In this document: in pieces, positions 47,412-56,577 of the stretch
Position numbering within the stretch: the first letter of the stretch is position 1
Layout: each line of letters opens with the position of its first letter
Assembly (NCBI RefSeq): GCF_001956215.1
Contig: NZ_MRTQ01000009.1
Coordinates: 1-64,000, forward strand
Source: Paenibacillus sp. FSL R5-0490
GTDB lineage: Bacteria > Bacillota > Bacilli > Bacillales > Cytobacillaceae
Length of the DNA stretch: 64,000 nt
Reading direction: 5' to 3'
Notes under the pieces: generated by a model
The model's input: only the letters and a program-made list of their open reading frames with translations
Databases searched by the model: none
What the model was told of the DNA's origin: nothing
Program-made: the position numbers and the translations under genes

Positions 47412-48899
47412 ATGGAACAGAATGCTGAGGTGGGGATTTTGGAGAAAGCGAGAAGAGAGCCTGTAAAGGTTTCTCTGAAAGATAATATTGAGTATCTTAG
47501 AGAGGCTCTTGGAGTTGATAAAAGCTTTGATGTGATTCAGCTTGATGTTGAATATGCAGAAAGGGAAATGGCTTTATATCTGGTAGACGGCTTTGTGAAA
47601 GATGACATTCTGCACTATCTGATGAAGATGCTTGCCGGCCTGGATGCAGCCCAGCTGGAAGGAGATACACTTTCCAGACTGATAAAAACGTATATACCAT
47701 ACGTTGAAGTTGAAACAACTGATGACCTGGATAAAGTGGTGGATATGGTGCTGGCAGGGCCGACTGCTCTAGTCGTGGATGGCATCGATGAAGTAATCCT
47801 CATTGATGCACGTACATATCCGGTAAGAGGCCCTCAGGAGCCTGATATTGAACGTGTTGTCCGCGGTTCAAGGGATGGGTTTGTAGAAACACTCGTTTTT
47901 AATACAGCTTTAACCAGGAGAAGGATTAGAGACAGGACACTGCGCATGGAATATATGCAGGTGGGCAGGCGTTCCAAGACAGATGTTGTTGTCAGTTATA
48001 TTGAAGACATTGCCGATCCGGATATGGTGAAGAAAATAAAGGAGTCTATCTCTAAAATTGATACTGATGGATTGCCTATGGCTGAAAAATCAATAGAGGA
48101 ATTCATTTCAGGACGGCATTGGAATCCGTATCCCATGGTAAGGTATACGGAAAGGCCTGATACGGCAGCAACCCATCTTTATGAAGGCCACGTCTGTATC
48201 ATTGTCGATGGTTCGCCAAGTGTTATCATAACACCGACAACCTTCTGGCATCACCTGCAGCATGCTGAGGAGTACAGGAATAAGCCGCTTGTAGGCGCTT
48301 ATTTGCGATTTGTCCGATTTTTAGCTGTATGGGCTTCCATTTTCCTTTTGCCATTATGGTATTTATTTGCGATAGAGCCGCAGCTGCTTCCAGATGCATT
48401 ATCCTATATCGGGCCCAATGACACAGGAGAGCTGCCATTAGTCGTTCAGTTCCTGATGATAGAGCTTGGTCTTGATATGCTTAGGATGGCAGCGATCCAT
48501 ACTCCTTCCGCCCTGGCCACTGCATTGGGACTGGTGGCGGCCCTGATGATTGGTCAGGTAGCAGTTGAAGTGGGATTGTTTATAAATGAAGTCATTCTTT
48601 ATTTAGCGATAGCGGCAATTGGTACATTTTCAACCCCAAGCTATGAAATGAGCCTGGCAAACAGGCTGATAAGAATCGGTCTGCTGATATCAACCAGTAT
48701 TTTTCATACTTACGGCTATGTAGTTGGCATTTTGCTGATGATGATCATGCTTGCCAGAATGAAGTCTTTTGGGGTGCCCTATTTGTGGCCGTTCATCCCT
48801 TTCAATCTGAGAGCATTCAGGGATGTATTACTAAGGTCACCAATACCATTGAAGAACAGGCGGCCGCGTTTCCTGCATCCAAAGGATCCGGACCGCTAA
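47412..48899 (+). CDS. GerA-family spore protein, SpoVAF-like
   Basis: It is a membrane protein of the GerA/SpoVAF family, which sits in the spore inner membrane and works in germination or dipicolinic acid handling. The 495 aa product has a large N-terminal cytosolic domain (RTYPVRGPQEPDIERVVRGSRDGF is a family hallmark). Four to five C-terminal membrane segments and a short basic tail follow. Length matches SpoVAF (about 490). ATG 47412 has AAGGAAAAGA upstream; TTG 47439 with GAGGTGGGG is an alternative. It is outside any spoVA operon here. Confidence 0.88.
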   Translation: MEQNAEVGILEKARREPVKVSLKDNIEYLREALGVDKSFDVIQLDVEYAEREMALYLVDGFVKDDILHYLMKMLAGLDAAQLEGDTLSRLIKTYIPYVEVETTDDLDKVVDMVLAGPTALVVDGIDEVILIDARTYPVRGPQEPDIERVVRGSRDGFVETLVFNTALTRRRIRDRTLRMEYMQVGRRSKTDVVVSYIEDIADPDMVKKIKESISKIDTDGLPMAEKSIEEFISGRHWNPYPMVRYTERPDTAATHLYEGHVCIIVDGSPSVIITPTTFWHHLQHAEEYRNKPLVGAYLRFVRFLAVWASIFLLPLWYLFAIEPQLLPDALSYIGPNDTGELPLVVQFLMIELGLDMLRMAAIHTPSALATALGLVAALMIGQVAVEVGLFINEVILYLAIAAIGTFSTPSYEMSLANRLIRIGLLISTSIFHTYGYVVGILLMMIMLARMKSFGVPYLWPFIPFNLRAFRDVLLRSPIPLKNRRPRFLHPKDPDR

Positions 48900-48902
48900 T
48901 CT

Positions 48903-48933
48903 AAAACCCTTCCTGCCTGGAAGGGTTTTTTTA
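48903..48933 (+). terminator. Terminator of the SpoVAF-like gene
   Basis: AAACCCTTCC (48904-48913) pairs with GGAAGGGTTT (48919-48928), followed by T residues. Confidence 0.92.
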
Positions 48934-49025
48934 TATATTCAAGGTGATTCTCTTTCTTGAGAAGGGGGGGATTTTAGATTATACTTTAATGTGGTATAAA
49001 CTTATCAATAAGGCAGAGGTACAGA

Positions 49026-49226
49026 ATGAAAACCATTTATGATATACAGCAGTTTCTAAAGAAATATGGAACTATCATCTACATAGGGGATCGGGAAGCT
49101 GATTTGGAGCTTATGGCTGCTGAATTAACAGAGTTATATGATTCCCAGCTTATTGATGTGAAAGATTATCAGAGCAGCATCTTGATCCTGCGGACTGAAA
49201 TTCAGAATCTTAAAGAGAATAAATAG
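49026..49226 (+). CDS. yqgQ: YqgQ family protein
   Basis: The 66 aa helical protein (KTIYDIQQFLKKYGTIIYIGDREADLELM…) matches the YqgQ/DUF910 family that always precedes glucokinase in Bacillus. A nucleic-acid-binding role has been suggested from its fold; no function is established. The ribosome binding site is CAGAGGT before ATG 49026. It lies 19 bases before glcK. Confidence 0.88.
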   Translation: MKTIYDIQQFLKKYGTIIYIGDREADLELMAAELTELYDSQLIDVKDYQSSILILRTEIQNLKENK

Positions 49227-49245
49227 AAAGAAAAGGTGATGGAGT

Positions 49246-50208
49246 TTGGCAGAAAAATGGCTGGTAGGGGTAGATTTAGGCGGAACAACAATAAAGCTTG
49301 CTTTTATTAACTACTATGGGGAAATAATTCATAAATGGGAAATTCCCACGGATAATAGTGAAGAAGGAAAAAATATTACTATTAATATAGCTAAAGCCAT
49401 CGATCATAAGTTAGAGGAATTGGATTTAAGCAAGGATAAAATTATCGGCATTGGCATGGGGGCACCGGGTCCAGTAAATCTGGCAACAGGTGTTGTATAT
49501 AACACTGTTAATTTAGGCTGGAAAGATAATTACCCGCTGAAAGATCTTCTTGAAGTGGAAACATCACTTCCAGTCATCATTGATAATGATGCTAACTGTG
49601 CTGCTATTGGGGAAATGTGGAAGGGTGCAGGAAATGGCGCTAAAGATCTGGTATGTGTAACACTCGGCACAGGTGTCGGCGGAGGCGTAATTGCCAATGG
49701 CGATATTGTGCAGGGAGTCAGCGGGGCTGCAGGTGAAATAGGCCACATTACGTCCATTCCAGTTGGCGGGGCTCAGTGTAATTGCGGCAAAACTGGCTGC
49801 CTTGAAACAATTGCATCTGCTACAGGCATTGTCCGGCAGGCTCTGGAAAACCTGGAATCCGGCGGAGAAGGGGCTCTATCTCAATTGTACAAGGCAAACG
49901 GGTTTATTACTGCAAAAGACGTTTTTGATTCTGCAAGGAATGGGGATGAAACATCCCTTCTGACAGTCAATAATACAGCTATGCACCTTGGATTGGCATT
50001 GGCAAATATTGCAAACACGTTAAATCCGGAGAAAATAGTATTGGGCGGTGGTGTTTCCAGAGCAGGAGATATACTGCTTAAGCCGGTTATTGCAAATTTC
50101 ATTAAATTTGCGTTTCCAAGAGTGAAGGAGTCAACAGTCATTGATATTGCGACATTGGGCAATGATGCCGGAGTAATTGGTGCAGCCTGGCTGGCAAAAA
50201 ATAAGTAA
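49246..50208 (+). CDS. glcK: Glucokinase (ROK family)
   Basis: GlcK phosphorylates glucose to glucose-6-phosphate with ATP. The 320 aa protein has the ROK ATP-site [11 protein letters not shown], the ExGH motif in GEIGHIT, and the zinc-binding [13 protein letters not shown] 49246 is the start, after AAAAGGTGATGGAG. It is cotranscribed with yqgQ and has its own terminator. Confidence 0.94.
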   Translation: MAEKWLVGVDLGGTTIKLAFINYYGEIIHKWEIPTDNSEEGKNITINIAKAIDHKLEELDLSKDKIIGIGMGAPGPVNLATGVVYNTVNLGWKDNYPLKDLLEVETSLPVIIDNDANCAAIGEMWKGAGNGAKDLVCVTLGTGVGGGVIANGDIVQGVSGAAGEIGHITSIPVGGAQCNCGKTGCLETIASATGIVRQALENLESGGEGALSQLYKANGFITAKDVFDSARNGDETSLLTVNNTAMHLGLALANIANTLNPEKIVLGGGVSRAGDILLKPVIANFIKFAFPRVKESTVIDIATLGNDAGVIGAAWLAKNK

Positions 50209-50216
50209 ATTGAGAG

Positions 50217-50250
50217 AAAAGTACCTGATATTGCAGGTGCTTTTTCTTTT
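50217..50250 (+). terminator. Terminator of glcK
   Basis: An imperfect stem AGTACCTG/CAGGTGCT with a short loop is followed by TTTTTCTTTTTC. Confidence 0.75.
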
Positions 50251-50379
50251 TCTCCAAAAGTGAGAGTTTAGGCAAATCAGATCCCTGGTTACATAACAGC
50301 TGCTCATTTTTTACAAGGTTGTACAGTCATCTTTTCTTCTTTTTCTCATAAAATTGAAATGATGGAAAGGGGGAGAAAG

Positions 50380-51567
50380 ATGAAAGTCAAAGTCCGCTCA
50401 GGAGATTCCTTATGGTATTACAGTCAGCTCTTTATGATGCCAGTCAATCTCATTGCTGATGCTAATCCCGGGATTAATCCTGCATCACTAAAGATAGGCC
50501 GCGAAATTAGCATTCCCGGCTTTACATTACTAAATTATACGGTTAAGTCAGGTGACACCTTTTGGAAGCTGAGTTCTTCACGCAACCTCTCTGTGGATGC
50601 TCTTCTCCTGGTTAATCAATCCCTTAATCCGAACAGCCTGATCCCAGGTACAGCTATAAAACTGCCGAGGCGCGTCATTTCCCCACTTGTATCCGGCAGG
50701 AGAAATTATGATTATAAAGCATTAACAGCCGATATCTCCATGCTGGCAGATATTTATCCGTTTATAAAAGTAAATACAATTGGCCAAAGTGTTCTTGGAA
50801 AACCAATTCAGGAAATACGGTTAGGAAAAGGGAATAAGAAAGTGCAAATCAATGCATCCTTTCATGCAAACGAATGGATTACGAGTCCTATATTAATGGC
50901 TTTGCTGAACAGCTTTCTTTTATCCATTACAAATGTCCGGCCGATTAGAGGAATTTCAACAATGCCTTTGTATAATTCCGTTGACCTTTCCATAGTTCCA
51001 ATGGTGAACCCTGATGGGGTTGACCTGGTATTGAACGGGCCTCCAGCGGAAGTCAGGGAGGAAGTTATTTCAATAAACAGGGGCAGCACTGATTTCTCAG
51101 GCTGGAAGGCTAATATTAGAGGGGTTGATTTAAATAATCAGTTTCCTGCCAAATGGGACTTTGAGAAACAGAGAAGTGAACAAAGTGGGCCGGCACCAAG
51201 AGATTATCTTGGCGAAGCCCCGTTAACGGAACCGGAAGCCATAGCGATGGCGGAACTGGCAAGAGATAATCAATTCGATCGGATGCTGGCCTTTCATACA
51301 CAAGGTGCAGAGTTTTATTGGGGATATGAGGGAATGGAGCCGCCGGAATCGGAGGTAATCGCGCAAGAGTTCGAGCGTGTCAGCGGATATAGGGCAGTCC
51401 AGTACATTGATAGCTTTGCCGGTTATAAGGATTGGTTTATACAGGATTTCCGGATGCCCGGATTCACAATTGAATTGGGAAGAGGCGTTAATCCGCTGCC
51501 CCTGTCACAGTATGATGATATTTATGAAGAGGTGCTGGGCATTTTTCTTGCATCGCTTTATATGTGA
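50380..51567 (+). CDS. gamma-D-glutamyl-(L)-diamino acid peptidase with two LysM domains
   Basis: It probably cuts gamma-D-Glu-meso-DAP bonds in cell wall peptides, like endopeptidase I of Lysinibacillus. The 395 aa protein has two N-terminal LysM repeats (about 1-45 and 50-98). An M14 zinc carboxypeptidase domain follows: ligands in HANEW (HxxE), His in FHTQG, catalytic Glu in FTIELGRG. There is no signal peptide, as in YqgT. ATG 50380 follows AAAGGGGGAG; ATG 50359 lies upstream of that site. Confidence 0.92.
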   Translation: MKVKVRSGDSLWYYSQLFMMPVNLIADANPGINPASLKIGREISIPGFTLLNYTVKSGDTFWKLSSSRNLSVDALLLVNQSLNPNSLIPGTAIKLPRRVISPLVSGRRNYDYKALTADISMLADIYPFIKVNTIGQSVLGKPIQEIRLGKGNKKVQINASFHANEWITSPILMALLNSFLLSITNVRPIRGISTMPLYNSVDLSIVPMVNPDGVDLVLNGPPAEVREEVISINRGSTDFSGWKANIRGVDLNNQFPAKWDFEKQRSEQSGPAPRDYLGEAPLTEPEAIAMAELARDNQFDRMLAFHTQGAEFYWGYEGMEPPESEVIAQEFERVSGYRAVQYIDSFAGYKDWFIQDFRMPGFTIELGRGVNPLPLSQYDDIYEEVLGIFLASLYM

Positions 51568-51667
51568 AAAAATTATCGTTAAAATTGATTCTGTATTGTA
51601 TTTTAATCAAGCAGACATTAAAATTACTATCATACTAACATCACTATGCCAATAGTTCTATGGAAAC

Positions 51668-51708
51668 CAGCCGCTTTTCCAAAATGAAGACGGAAAAACG
51701 GCTTTTTC
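51668..51708 (+). terminator. Terminator of the LysM peptidase gene
   Basis: AGCCGCTTTTCC pairs with GGAAAAACGGCT with one mismatch, followed by TTTTTCC. Confidence 0.8.
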
Positions 51709-51793
51709 CTATTAAGCTTATTAATTCTATTATTATTGAAACATTTTCATGCAATTTACGTACTTATATTTAGGGAGAAAAGGAGGTGCGGAT

Positions 51794-52942
51794 TTGGTAA
51801 ACATTGCAGATCAAAGGAAGTTTCTTTTAGTATCTTTTATTATGCTGGTTTCCTTATTTTTAATAACCGGCTGCGTACAGCCTGAAGAAACTAAGATAGA
51901 GCAGAATAAGGATCAGGAAAAAGAAGCTTCTGAGCCTTCCGCACCACCTGATGAAGCAGGGAACAAGAGCATTAAGCCTATCCGGATCAAAGAAGGGGAA
52001 TTTCAGGGAGCAAATGGCTGGCTCAGCGATGATCAAATTGTTTACACTGTAAATGATGGAGCAGCTTCCAGGGTTTTTGCTTATAGCCTGTTTTCAGGTG
52101 AACAGGAGCTTCTATACGAAGGTTCACATCCGATTGCGTCCGTAACAGTAAGCCCAGGGGGCAGATACATTCTGATTCGGTCATCACCCGGCACTTATGA
52201 AGCGGCCTTAACGATTATTAAATCAAATGGAAAAGTTGTCTGGGAGGAAAATATTACAGGCTTTGATTTTTCTGTTGAGTGGAATCCTTATGATGAAGAG
52301 TCTATATTGATTGCTTCATTTACTGAAGAATGGGATTTTACACCCTACCATATTGATATCGCAAAAGGTACATATGCAGAATTAAGTTTAAGAGAGCCTT
52401 TTGCTAAATGGGGGGATTCAAATCATCTTTTTTTTCTTGATTGGGATAGTGAAAACCCGTCACTTTTCGCACCGCTTGTTAAGCAATCAATTGATGGAAA
52501 TAAGGAAACCCTGGTTGAGGAAGACATTTTTCAATTCGATGCTGGCAGGGACAGGCTGATGACTATTACTGTGCCGGCAAATAAATCAGACCAGGCACTG
52601 TATACTTTTATGGATAATCATTTAAATGAGCTATCTTCCTTCTCGGTACCTCATTTGACAAGATTTTCGGATTGGCTTGTGCCGTATTATGACTGGACTC
52701 CCCGAGGAATCATTACTTTTCAGCCATTGTACAGCGCTGAGAGTGATATGTATGCAGGGGGATTTCAGCTTATATCCGTTGACAGTGAAACCGGCGATAA
52801 GGAAGTGCTTTTCGAAGATATGGAAAATGCGCCGCTCAGCTGTTCACCCAACGGGAAAGCCTGTTTAACAGGTTTCTATCTTGAGGAACTGATAATGACC
52901 GAAAGAAAAGAGGTCATTCGGTTAGTTGAACATAACGAGTAA
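51794..52942 (+). CDS. yqgU: Lipoprotein YqgU
   Basis: It is a membrane lipoprotein of unknown function. The 382 aa product has a signal peptide ending in the lipobox LITGC (Cys27). A Glu/Lys/Pro-rich linker and a long repetitive beta-rich part resembling a propeller follow (GANGWLSDDQIVYTVND, SVTVSPGGRYILIRS, FSVEWNPYDEESILIASF). TTG 51794 has AAAGGAGGTG at ideal spacing; ATG 51749 lacks one. It is next to yqgV as in B. subtilis. Confidence 0.85.
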   Translation: MVNIADQRKFLLVSFIMLVSLFLITGCVQPEETKIEQNKDQEKEASEPSAPPDEAGNKSIKPIRIKEGEFQGANGWLSDDQIVYTVNDGAASRVFAYSLFSGEQELLYEGSHPIASVTVSPGGRYILIRSSPGTYEAALTIIKSNGKVVWEENITGFDFSVEWNPYDEESILIASFTEEWDFTPYHIDIAKGTYAELSLREPFAKWGDSNHLFFLDWDSENPSLFAPLVKQSIDGNKETLVEEDIFQFDAGRDRLMTITVPANKSDQALYTFMDNHLNELSSFSVPHLTRFSDWLVPYYDWTPRGIITFQPLYSAESDMYAGGFQLISVDSETGDKEVLFEDMENAPLSCSPNGKACLTGFYLEELIMTERKEVIRLVEHNE

Positions 52943-52966
52943 TCAAGCAGGTAAAGGAGCAGAGAT

Positions 52967-53281
52967 ATGGCAATCGCAGATGTTACAGTCATTCCAATTG
53001 GAACGGAAACACCAAGTGTCAGCAGCTATGTTGCAGACATTCAGCGTGTACTAAAAAAATACGAGGAAAGCGGCACCATCCGTTTTCAGCTGACACCCAT
53101 GAATACCATTATTGAAGGGGAGCTTTCTGATTTGTTTGAGGTCATCCAGGCAATGCATGAAGTCCCTTTTGAAAAAGGCTTAATGAGAGTGGCGACAAAT
53201 ATCCGCATTGATGACAGAAGAGATGTTAAGAGGAAAATGGAAGAAAAGGTCCAAAGAGTTGAAAGCCGGCTTAATGATTAA
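52967..53281 (+). CDS. yqgV: Thiamine-binding-like protein YqgV (MTH1187 family)
   Basis: The 104 aa cytosolic protein belongs to the MTH1187/YkoF-like family, which binds thiamine or its pyrimidine part. It shows AIADVTVIPIGTETPSVSSYV and the central TPMNTIIEGELSDLFEVIQAMH. ATG 52967 follows AAAGGAG, 24 bases after yqgU, so both are probably in one transcript. I saw no TPP riboswitch upstream. Confidence 0.87.
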   Translation: MAIADVTVIPIGTETPSVSSYVADIQRVLKKYEESGTIRFQLTPMNTIIEGELSDLFEVIQAMHEVPFEKGLMRVATNIRIDDRRDVKRKMEEKVQRVESRLND

Positions 53282-53284
53282 AAT

Positions 53285-53318
53285 AAAAGGGCTCCCACTG
53301 AGGGAAGCCCTTTTATTT
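53285..53318. terminator. Terminator shared by yqgV and yqgW-like gene
   Basis: AAAAGGGCT (53285-53293) pairs with AGCCCTTTT (53306-53314). A and T tracts on both sides suit convergent transcription. Confidence 0.8.
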
Positions 53319-53369
53319 ACTAAAATAAAGCCCAATGTGCCGCGGGTTGGCGGTCACGCTGTGTTTTTC

Positions 53370-53543
53370 TTAGTGTACAGCAGGATATCCACTGTTAATT
53401 AAGGTCATTACAGAGAACCATCCGAAAACGGCAAGTGTTCCTACAGCAAAAACCAAGCCAAGGAAGTTCTTGTTCTTCAGTGCACTAAATGCACCAAAAG
53501 CTGCAAGAACTGCGACTAATGCAAAAATGATTGGTAGTCCCAT
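53370..53543 (-). CDS. DUF2759 small membrane protein, YqgW-like
   Basis: The 57 aa product has two membrane segments (PIIFALVAVLAAFGAFSAL and GLVFAVGTLAVFGWFSV) joined by KNKNF. This is the DUF2759 pattern; YqgW sits here in B. subtilis. The function is unknown. ATG 53543 follows AAAGGGGG on the minus strand; the frame extends to 53597 without support. Confidence 0.8.
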   Translation of the reverse strand: MGLPIIFALVAVLAAFGAFSALKNKNFLGLVFAVGTLAVFGWFSVMTLINSGYPAVH

Positions 53544-53668
53544 TAAAACAGCCCCCTTTATTTCGTGATCAGCAGGCAAAAGCCATATCAAAATCATTCT
53601 TCAGGTTATATACCCATTATGTAAAACCCAAGTATATACATTCGTCCTTTATTTTATATTTTTTTCTT

Positions 53669-54148
53669 CTATTTGTCGAGGTCTAAAAATGACACTTGTA
53701 TGTCATATGCTTCAGCAATGCCGATTATTAAATCCTTTAGATGAAGTTCTGAAAAATAAACCGCTGGCATTTTTTCCTCTTTCTTAGTAAAGACTAAATG
53801 CTCCTGAAATTGATAGACAGCCATCCGGATATCTTCCTTATTGCCCCCGGTTATTGTAAAGGCGCTAAGGAGCTCAGAGAACAAGCAAACTCCGCTTTCT
53901 GTTTCAATCGCAAAGTCTTCAAAAGTTTCTCCCTTTACACCCGATTTTATGTAACAGAGCTTAAAAAATTCTTCAAAAAGTCCGGCATCAACGAGGACGC
54001 TTTTGGTAAATTCTGCATCATTCCTCTCTTCAAACAGAAAGATGCTCTGCTGAAAATCGAAAAGTTCAGTATTATTTTTTATTAAGTTCATGAATTCGGG
54101 CACATCTTGAATAATATAGCCGGCTTCAACGCCATATAGGATTTTCAT
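53669..54148 (-). CDS. Uncharacterised cytosolic protein
   Basis: I do not recognise this 159 aa protein. It is acidic, with no membrane segment, and starts MKILYGVEAGYIIQDVPEFM. A mixed alpha/beta composition is likely. ATG 54148 has the strong site AAAAGGAGTG on the minus strand, and the codon use looks like the neighbours, so it is real. It lies divergent from yqgX, with 87 bases between the two starts. Confidence 0.75.
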   Translation of the reverse strand: MKILYGVEAGYIIQDVPEFMNLIKNNTELFDFQQSIFLFEERNDAEFTKSVLVDAGLFEEFFKLCYIKSGVKGETFEDFAIETESGVCLFSELLSAFTITGGNKEDIRMAVYQFQEHLVFTKKEEKMPAVYFSELHLKDLIIGIAEAYDIQVSFLDLDK

Positions 54149-54235
54149 CTTACACTCCTTTTGCAGATATAAGGCATTCCATTCTGATATAGTGTAAAAT
54201 AATAGACAAATAAATCAACAATGGAGGTGTAGGCA

Positions 54236-54871
54236 ATGGAATGGAATCAGATCCCTCTTGGCCCATTGCAAACAAACTGTTATGTCCTTTCGAATGAAAA
54301 CAAAGATTGTTTAATCTTTGATCCGGGTGAAGAAAGTGGAAAACTGAGCGGTATTATCGAACAAAAAGGACTGAAACCTCTTGCTGTCATACTTACTCAT
54401 GCGCATTTTGATCATATTGGCGCTGTAGACGAAATAAGAGATGCCTTTTCTATCCCAGTATACATACATGAAAAAGAAGCAGCGTGGCTTCCGGATCCAG
54501 CCTTAAATGGTTCTCACCTATTTAAAATAGGCAAGTTGATAAAAGCAAGGCCTGCCGACCATATTATAACAGCTGAACAAGAGTTGAGCATAGGTGAATT
54601 TACCTTTAACATTCTGGAGACACCTGGCCATTCTCCAGGGAGTGTTTCTCTGTATTTTAGAGATGCTGGTCTTGTGGTTGCCGGTGACGCGCTGTTCAGC
54701 GGAAGTATCGGACGCACAGACCTGCCGGGCGGAAATCATCAGCAGCTCCTTGAAAGTATACATAATAAGCTTTTGTCATTGCCTGAAGAAACACAAGTGC
54801 TTCCTGGACACGGACCGGTTACGACAATTAGCGTGGAAATGGATTCAAATCCATTCCTGAATGGATTCTGA
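54236..54871 (+). CDS. yqgX: Metallo-beta-lactamase fold hydrolase YqgX
   Basis: It is a glyoxalase II-like hydrolase with a two-metal site. The 211 aa protein has HAHFDHIG (the HxHxDH motif), a further His in ETPGHSPGSV, an Asp in VAGDALF and a His in PGHGPVT. These are the usual ligands. In B. subtilis YqgX belongs to a bacillithiol- or methylglyoxal-linked group. ATG 54236 follows ATGGAGGTG. Confidence 0.88.
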   Translation: MEWNQIPLGPLQTNCYVLSNENKDCLIFDPGEESGKLSGIIEQKGLKPLAVILTHAHFDHIGAVDEIRDAFSIPVYIHEKEAAWLPDPALNGSHLFKIGKLIKARPADHIITAEQELSIGEFTFNILETPGHSPGSVSLYFRDAGLVVAGDALFSGSIGRTDLPGGNHQQLLESIHNKLLSLPEETQVLPGHGPVTTISVEMDSNPFLNGF

Positions 54872-54879
54872 TTGGAAAT

Positions 54880-54913
54880 AGAAAAGCCCTTCTCCAATGA
54901 GAAGGGCTTTTCT
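54880..54913 (+). terminator. Terminator of yqgX
   Basis: GAAAAGCCCTTCTC (54881-54894) pairs perfectly with GAGAAGGGCTTTTC (54899-54912) around CAAT; a very stable hairpin. Confidence 0.88.
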
Positions 54914-55073
54914 GGGGGATGTTTTATTCATATAAAATGGGAGGGATATAGTTAAGCTACTACATTAACAATATAACAGGGAAAACACTATGTCAATAGT
55001 GAAAACAGTGTCCAAAACAATAAAAAATGCTGTTTCCAGAGATCCAGATTTTTCATTCGAAAAGGGAGTTTAT

Positions 55074-56144
55074 ATGCTGAATTTAATAATAAATTATATA
55101 GAAAATACTCCTCAAAAAATGATCAGCTATGCTGACTATATCCAGCAGGCCCTTTATCATTCCGAATATGGTTACTATATGAAAGAGGCGGAAAAAATTG
55201 GGCCGGGGGGAGATTTTATTACAACCAGCAATGTTTCTGATATATATGGCAGGACCATATCAAAGTGGTTTCATCAAATGGCCGGGAAATATAAGCTGCC
55301 TTTTCAGGTCTGTGAAATAGGGGGCGGAAATGGACGCTTTGCGAAAGCTTTCCTTGATGAGTGGAATCTTATTGCTGATGAAGAGATTCATTACTATATT
55401 CTTGAAACAAGCCCATATCACAGGAAACTGCAGCAGGAGCAGATAGTATTTTCCGAACAGATCAGACAAATCGATAGCTGGAACGAGATTTCTCCATTTT
55501 GCGGCCTGATTTTTTCAAATGAGCTGTTTGATGCCTTGCCTGTCCATGTGGTTGAAAAAGCCCATGATCAATTGAATGAAATTATGGTAACCGCAAAGGA
55601 CGGAAAGCTTGCAGAACAAGCTGTGCCATTATCAAATAGAGATATTTCCTTATACCTTGAAGAAAGCGGATTGTCACTTAGCAATGGCCAGAGAATTGAA
55701 ATCCCTCTGCAAATGGAGCAGATGATTAAGAGTATGTCTGATGCTCTGGATAAAGGGTTTGTTCTGACTGCCGATTATGGCTATACAGATGAGGAATGGC
55801 AGGAACCGATTAGAAGAGATGGAAGTCTCAGAGGTTATTACAAGCATTCTTTAATTCCTAATGTACTCGAGCACCCTGGCGAGATGGATATAACCAGCCA
55901 TGTTCATTTTGATTCACTGATCCGGTTGGGAGAGAAAGAAGGGCTCGATTTTCATTTTATGATGAGACAGGATGAATTCCTGCTGTCTGCAGGCATTTTA
56001 CAGGAGCTTGAAGATCATTATGATCCTAATCCGTTTTCTCCTGTCAGCAAAAGAAACAGGGCAATCAGAAGTCTGATAACACCTTCAGGCATGAGTGCAG
56101 CATTTCACCTGGTCTTACAGGGAAAGAAAATAGGGGAAAAATAA
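55074..56144 (+). CDS. SAM-dependent methyltransferase, MidA/NDUFAF7-like
   Basis: It belongs to the MidA family of class I methyltransferases; the mitochondrial relative methylates a complex I subunit. The 356 aa protein has the family opening SYADYIQQALYHSEYGYY, GDFITTSNVSDIYGRTISKW and the SAM motif VCEIGGGNGRF, then FSNELFDALPVH. I chose ATG 55074 (AAAAGGGAG upstream), which matches the family N-terminus; ATG 54990 adds 28 unsupported residues. The substrate here is unknown. Confidence 0.88.
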   Translation: MLNLIINYIENTPQKMISYADYIQQALYHSEYGYYMKEAEKIGPGGDFITTSNVSDIYGRTISKWFHQMAGKYKLPFQVCEIGGGNGRFAKAFLDEWNLIADEEIHYYILETSPYHRKLQQEQIVFSEQIRQIDSWNEISPFCGLIFSNELFDALPVHVVEKAHDQLNEIMVTAKDGKLAEQAVPLSNRDISLYLEESGLSLSNGQRIEIPLQMEQMIKSMSDALDKGFVLTADYGYTDEEWQEPIRRDGSLRGYYKHSLIPNVLEHPGEMDITSHVHFDSLIRLGEKEGLDFHFMMRQDEFLLSAGILQELEDHYDPNPFSPVSKRNRAIRSLITPSGMSAAFHLVLQGKKIGEK

Positions 56145-56170
56145 AAAAGCGATGAATTCATCGCTTTTTT
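56143..56170. terminator. Bidirectional terminator between MidA-like and yqgY-like genes
   Basis: AAAAAAGCGATGA and TCATCGCTTTTTT form a perfect palindrome (56143-56170) around the centre GAATTC. The genes converge here. Confidence 0.88.
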
Positions 56171-56178
56171 ATCGGCTA

Positions 56179-56424
56179 TTAGTGGCCGCCGGCACCAGGT
56201 GTCATCATAAATGTTGACCAGTAAGTGAAGCCTACGAAGAAAACAGTTAAGTATGCTCCAAAAACATAAATATACATACGTTCGGAAAGCTTTAAGTAGC
56301 TTAAAAGCAGGAAAAATCCTGTTTGGCCGAAGAAAATCAAGGACGTTGTATACATATCGCCAAGGTAAAACATAACAGCGAAAATTCCCGTCCAGAATCC
56401 TAATACTCTGTACATACGATCCAT
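56179..56424 (-). CDS. DUF2626 membrane protein, YqgY-like
   Basis: The 81 aa product has three predicted membrane segments (about 9-27, 29-44 and 52-70) and a small Gly/His end (PGAGGH). This matches DUF2626/YqgY in size and place. The function is unknown. ATG 56424 follows AAAAGGAGGG on the minus strand. Confidence 0.85.
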   Translation of the reverse strand: MDRMYRVLGFWTGIFAVMFYLGDMYTTSLIFFGQTGFFLLLSYLKLSERMYIYVFGAYLTVFFVGFTYWSTFMMTPGAGGH

Positions 56425-56577
56425 ATGTATCCCTCCTTTTACCCTTACAAGTCCATCACTACAATATTATAAAGTAAATGCTTAATAAAAGTAAATAATG
56501 GTTTCTAAATAGTCCAGAAAAGGGCGGAAAAAAATGCTTAGCACGGTCTTTTTTTCGCCATTTTTCTACGCGTGCCT

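Noticed and set aside
54990-55073. 28-residue extension of the MidA-like protein from ATG 54990
   Set aside because: The extra residues do not look like the family, and ATG 55074 has AAAAGGGAG. The longer form is not impossible.
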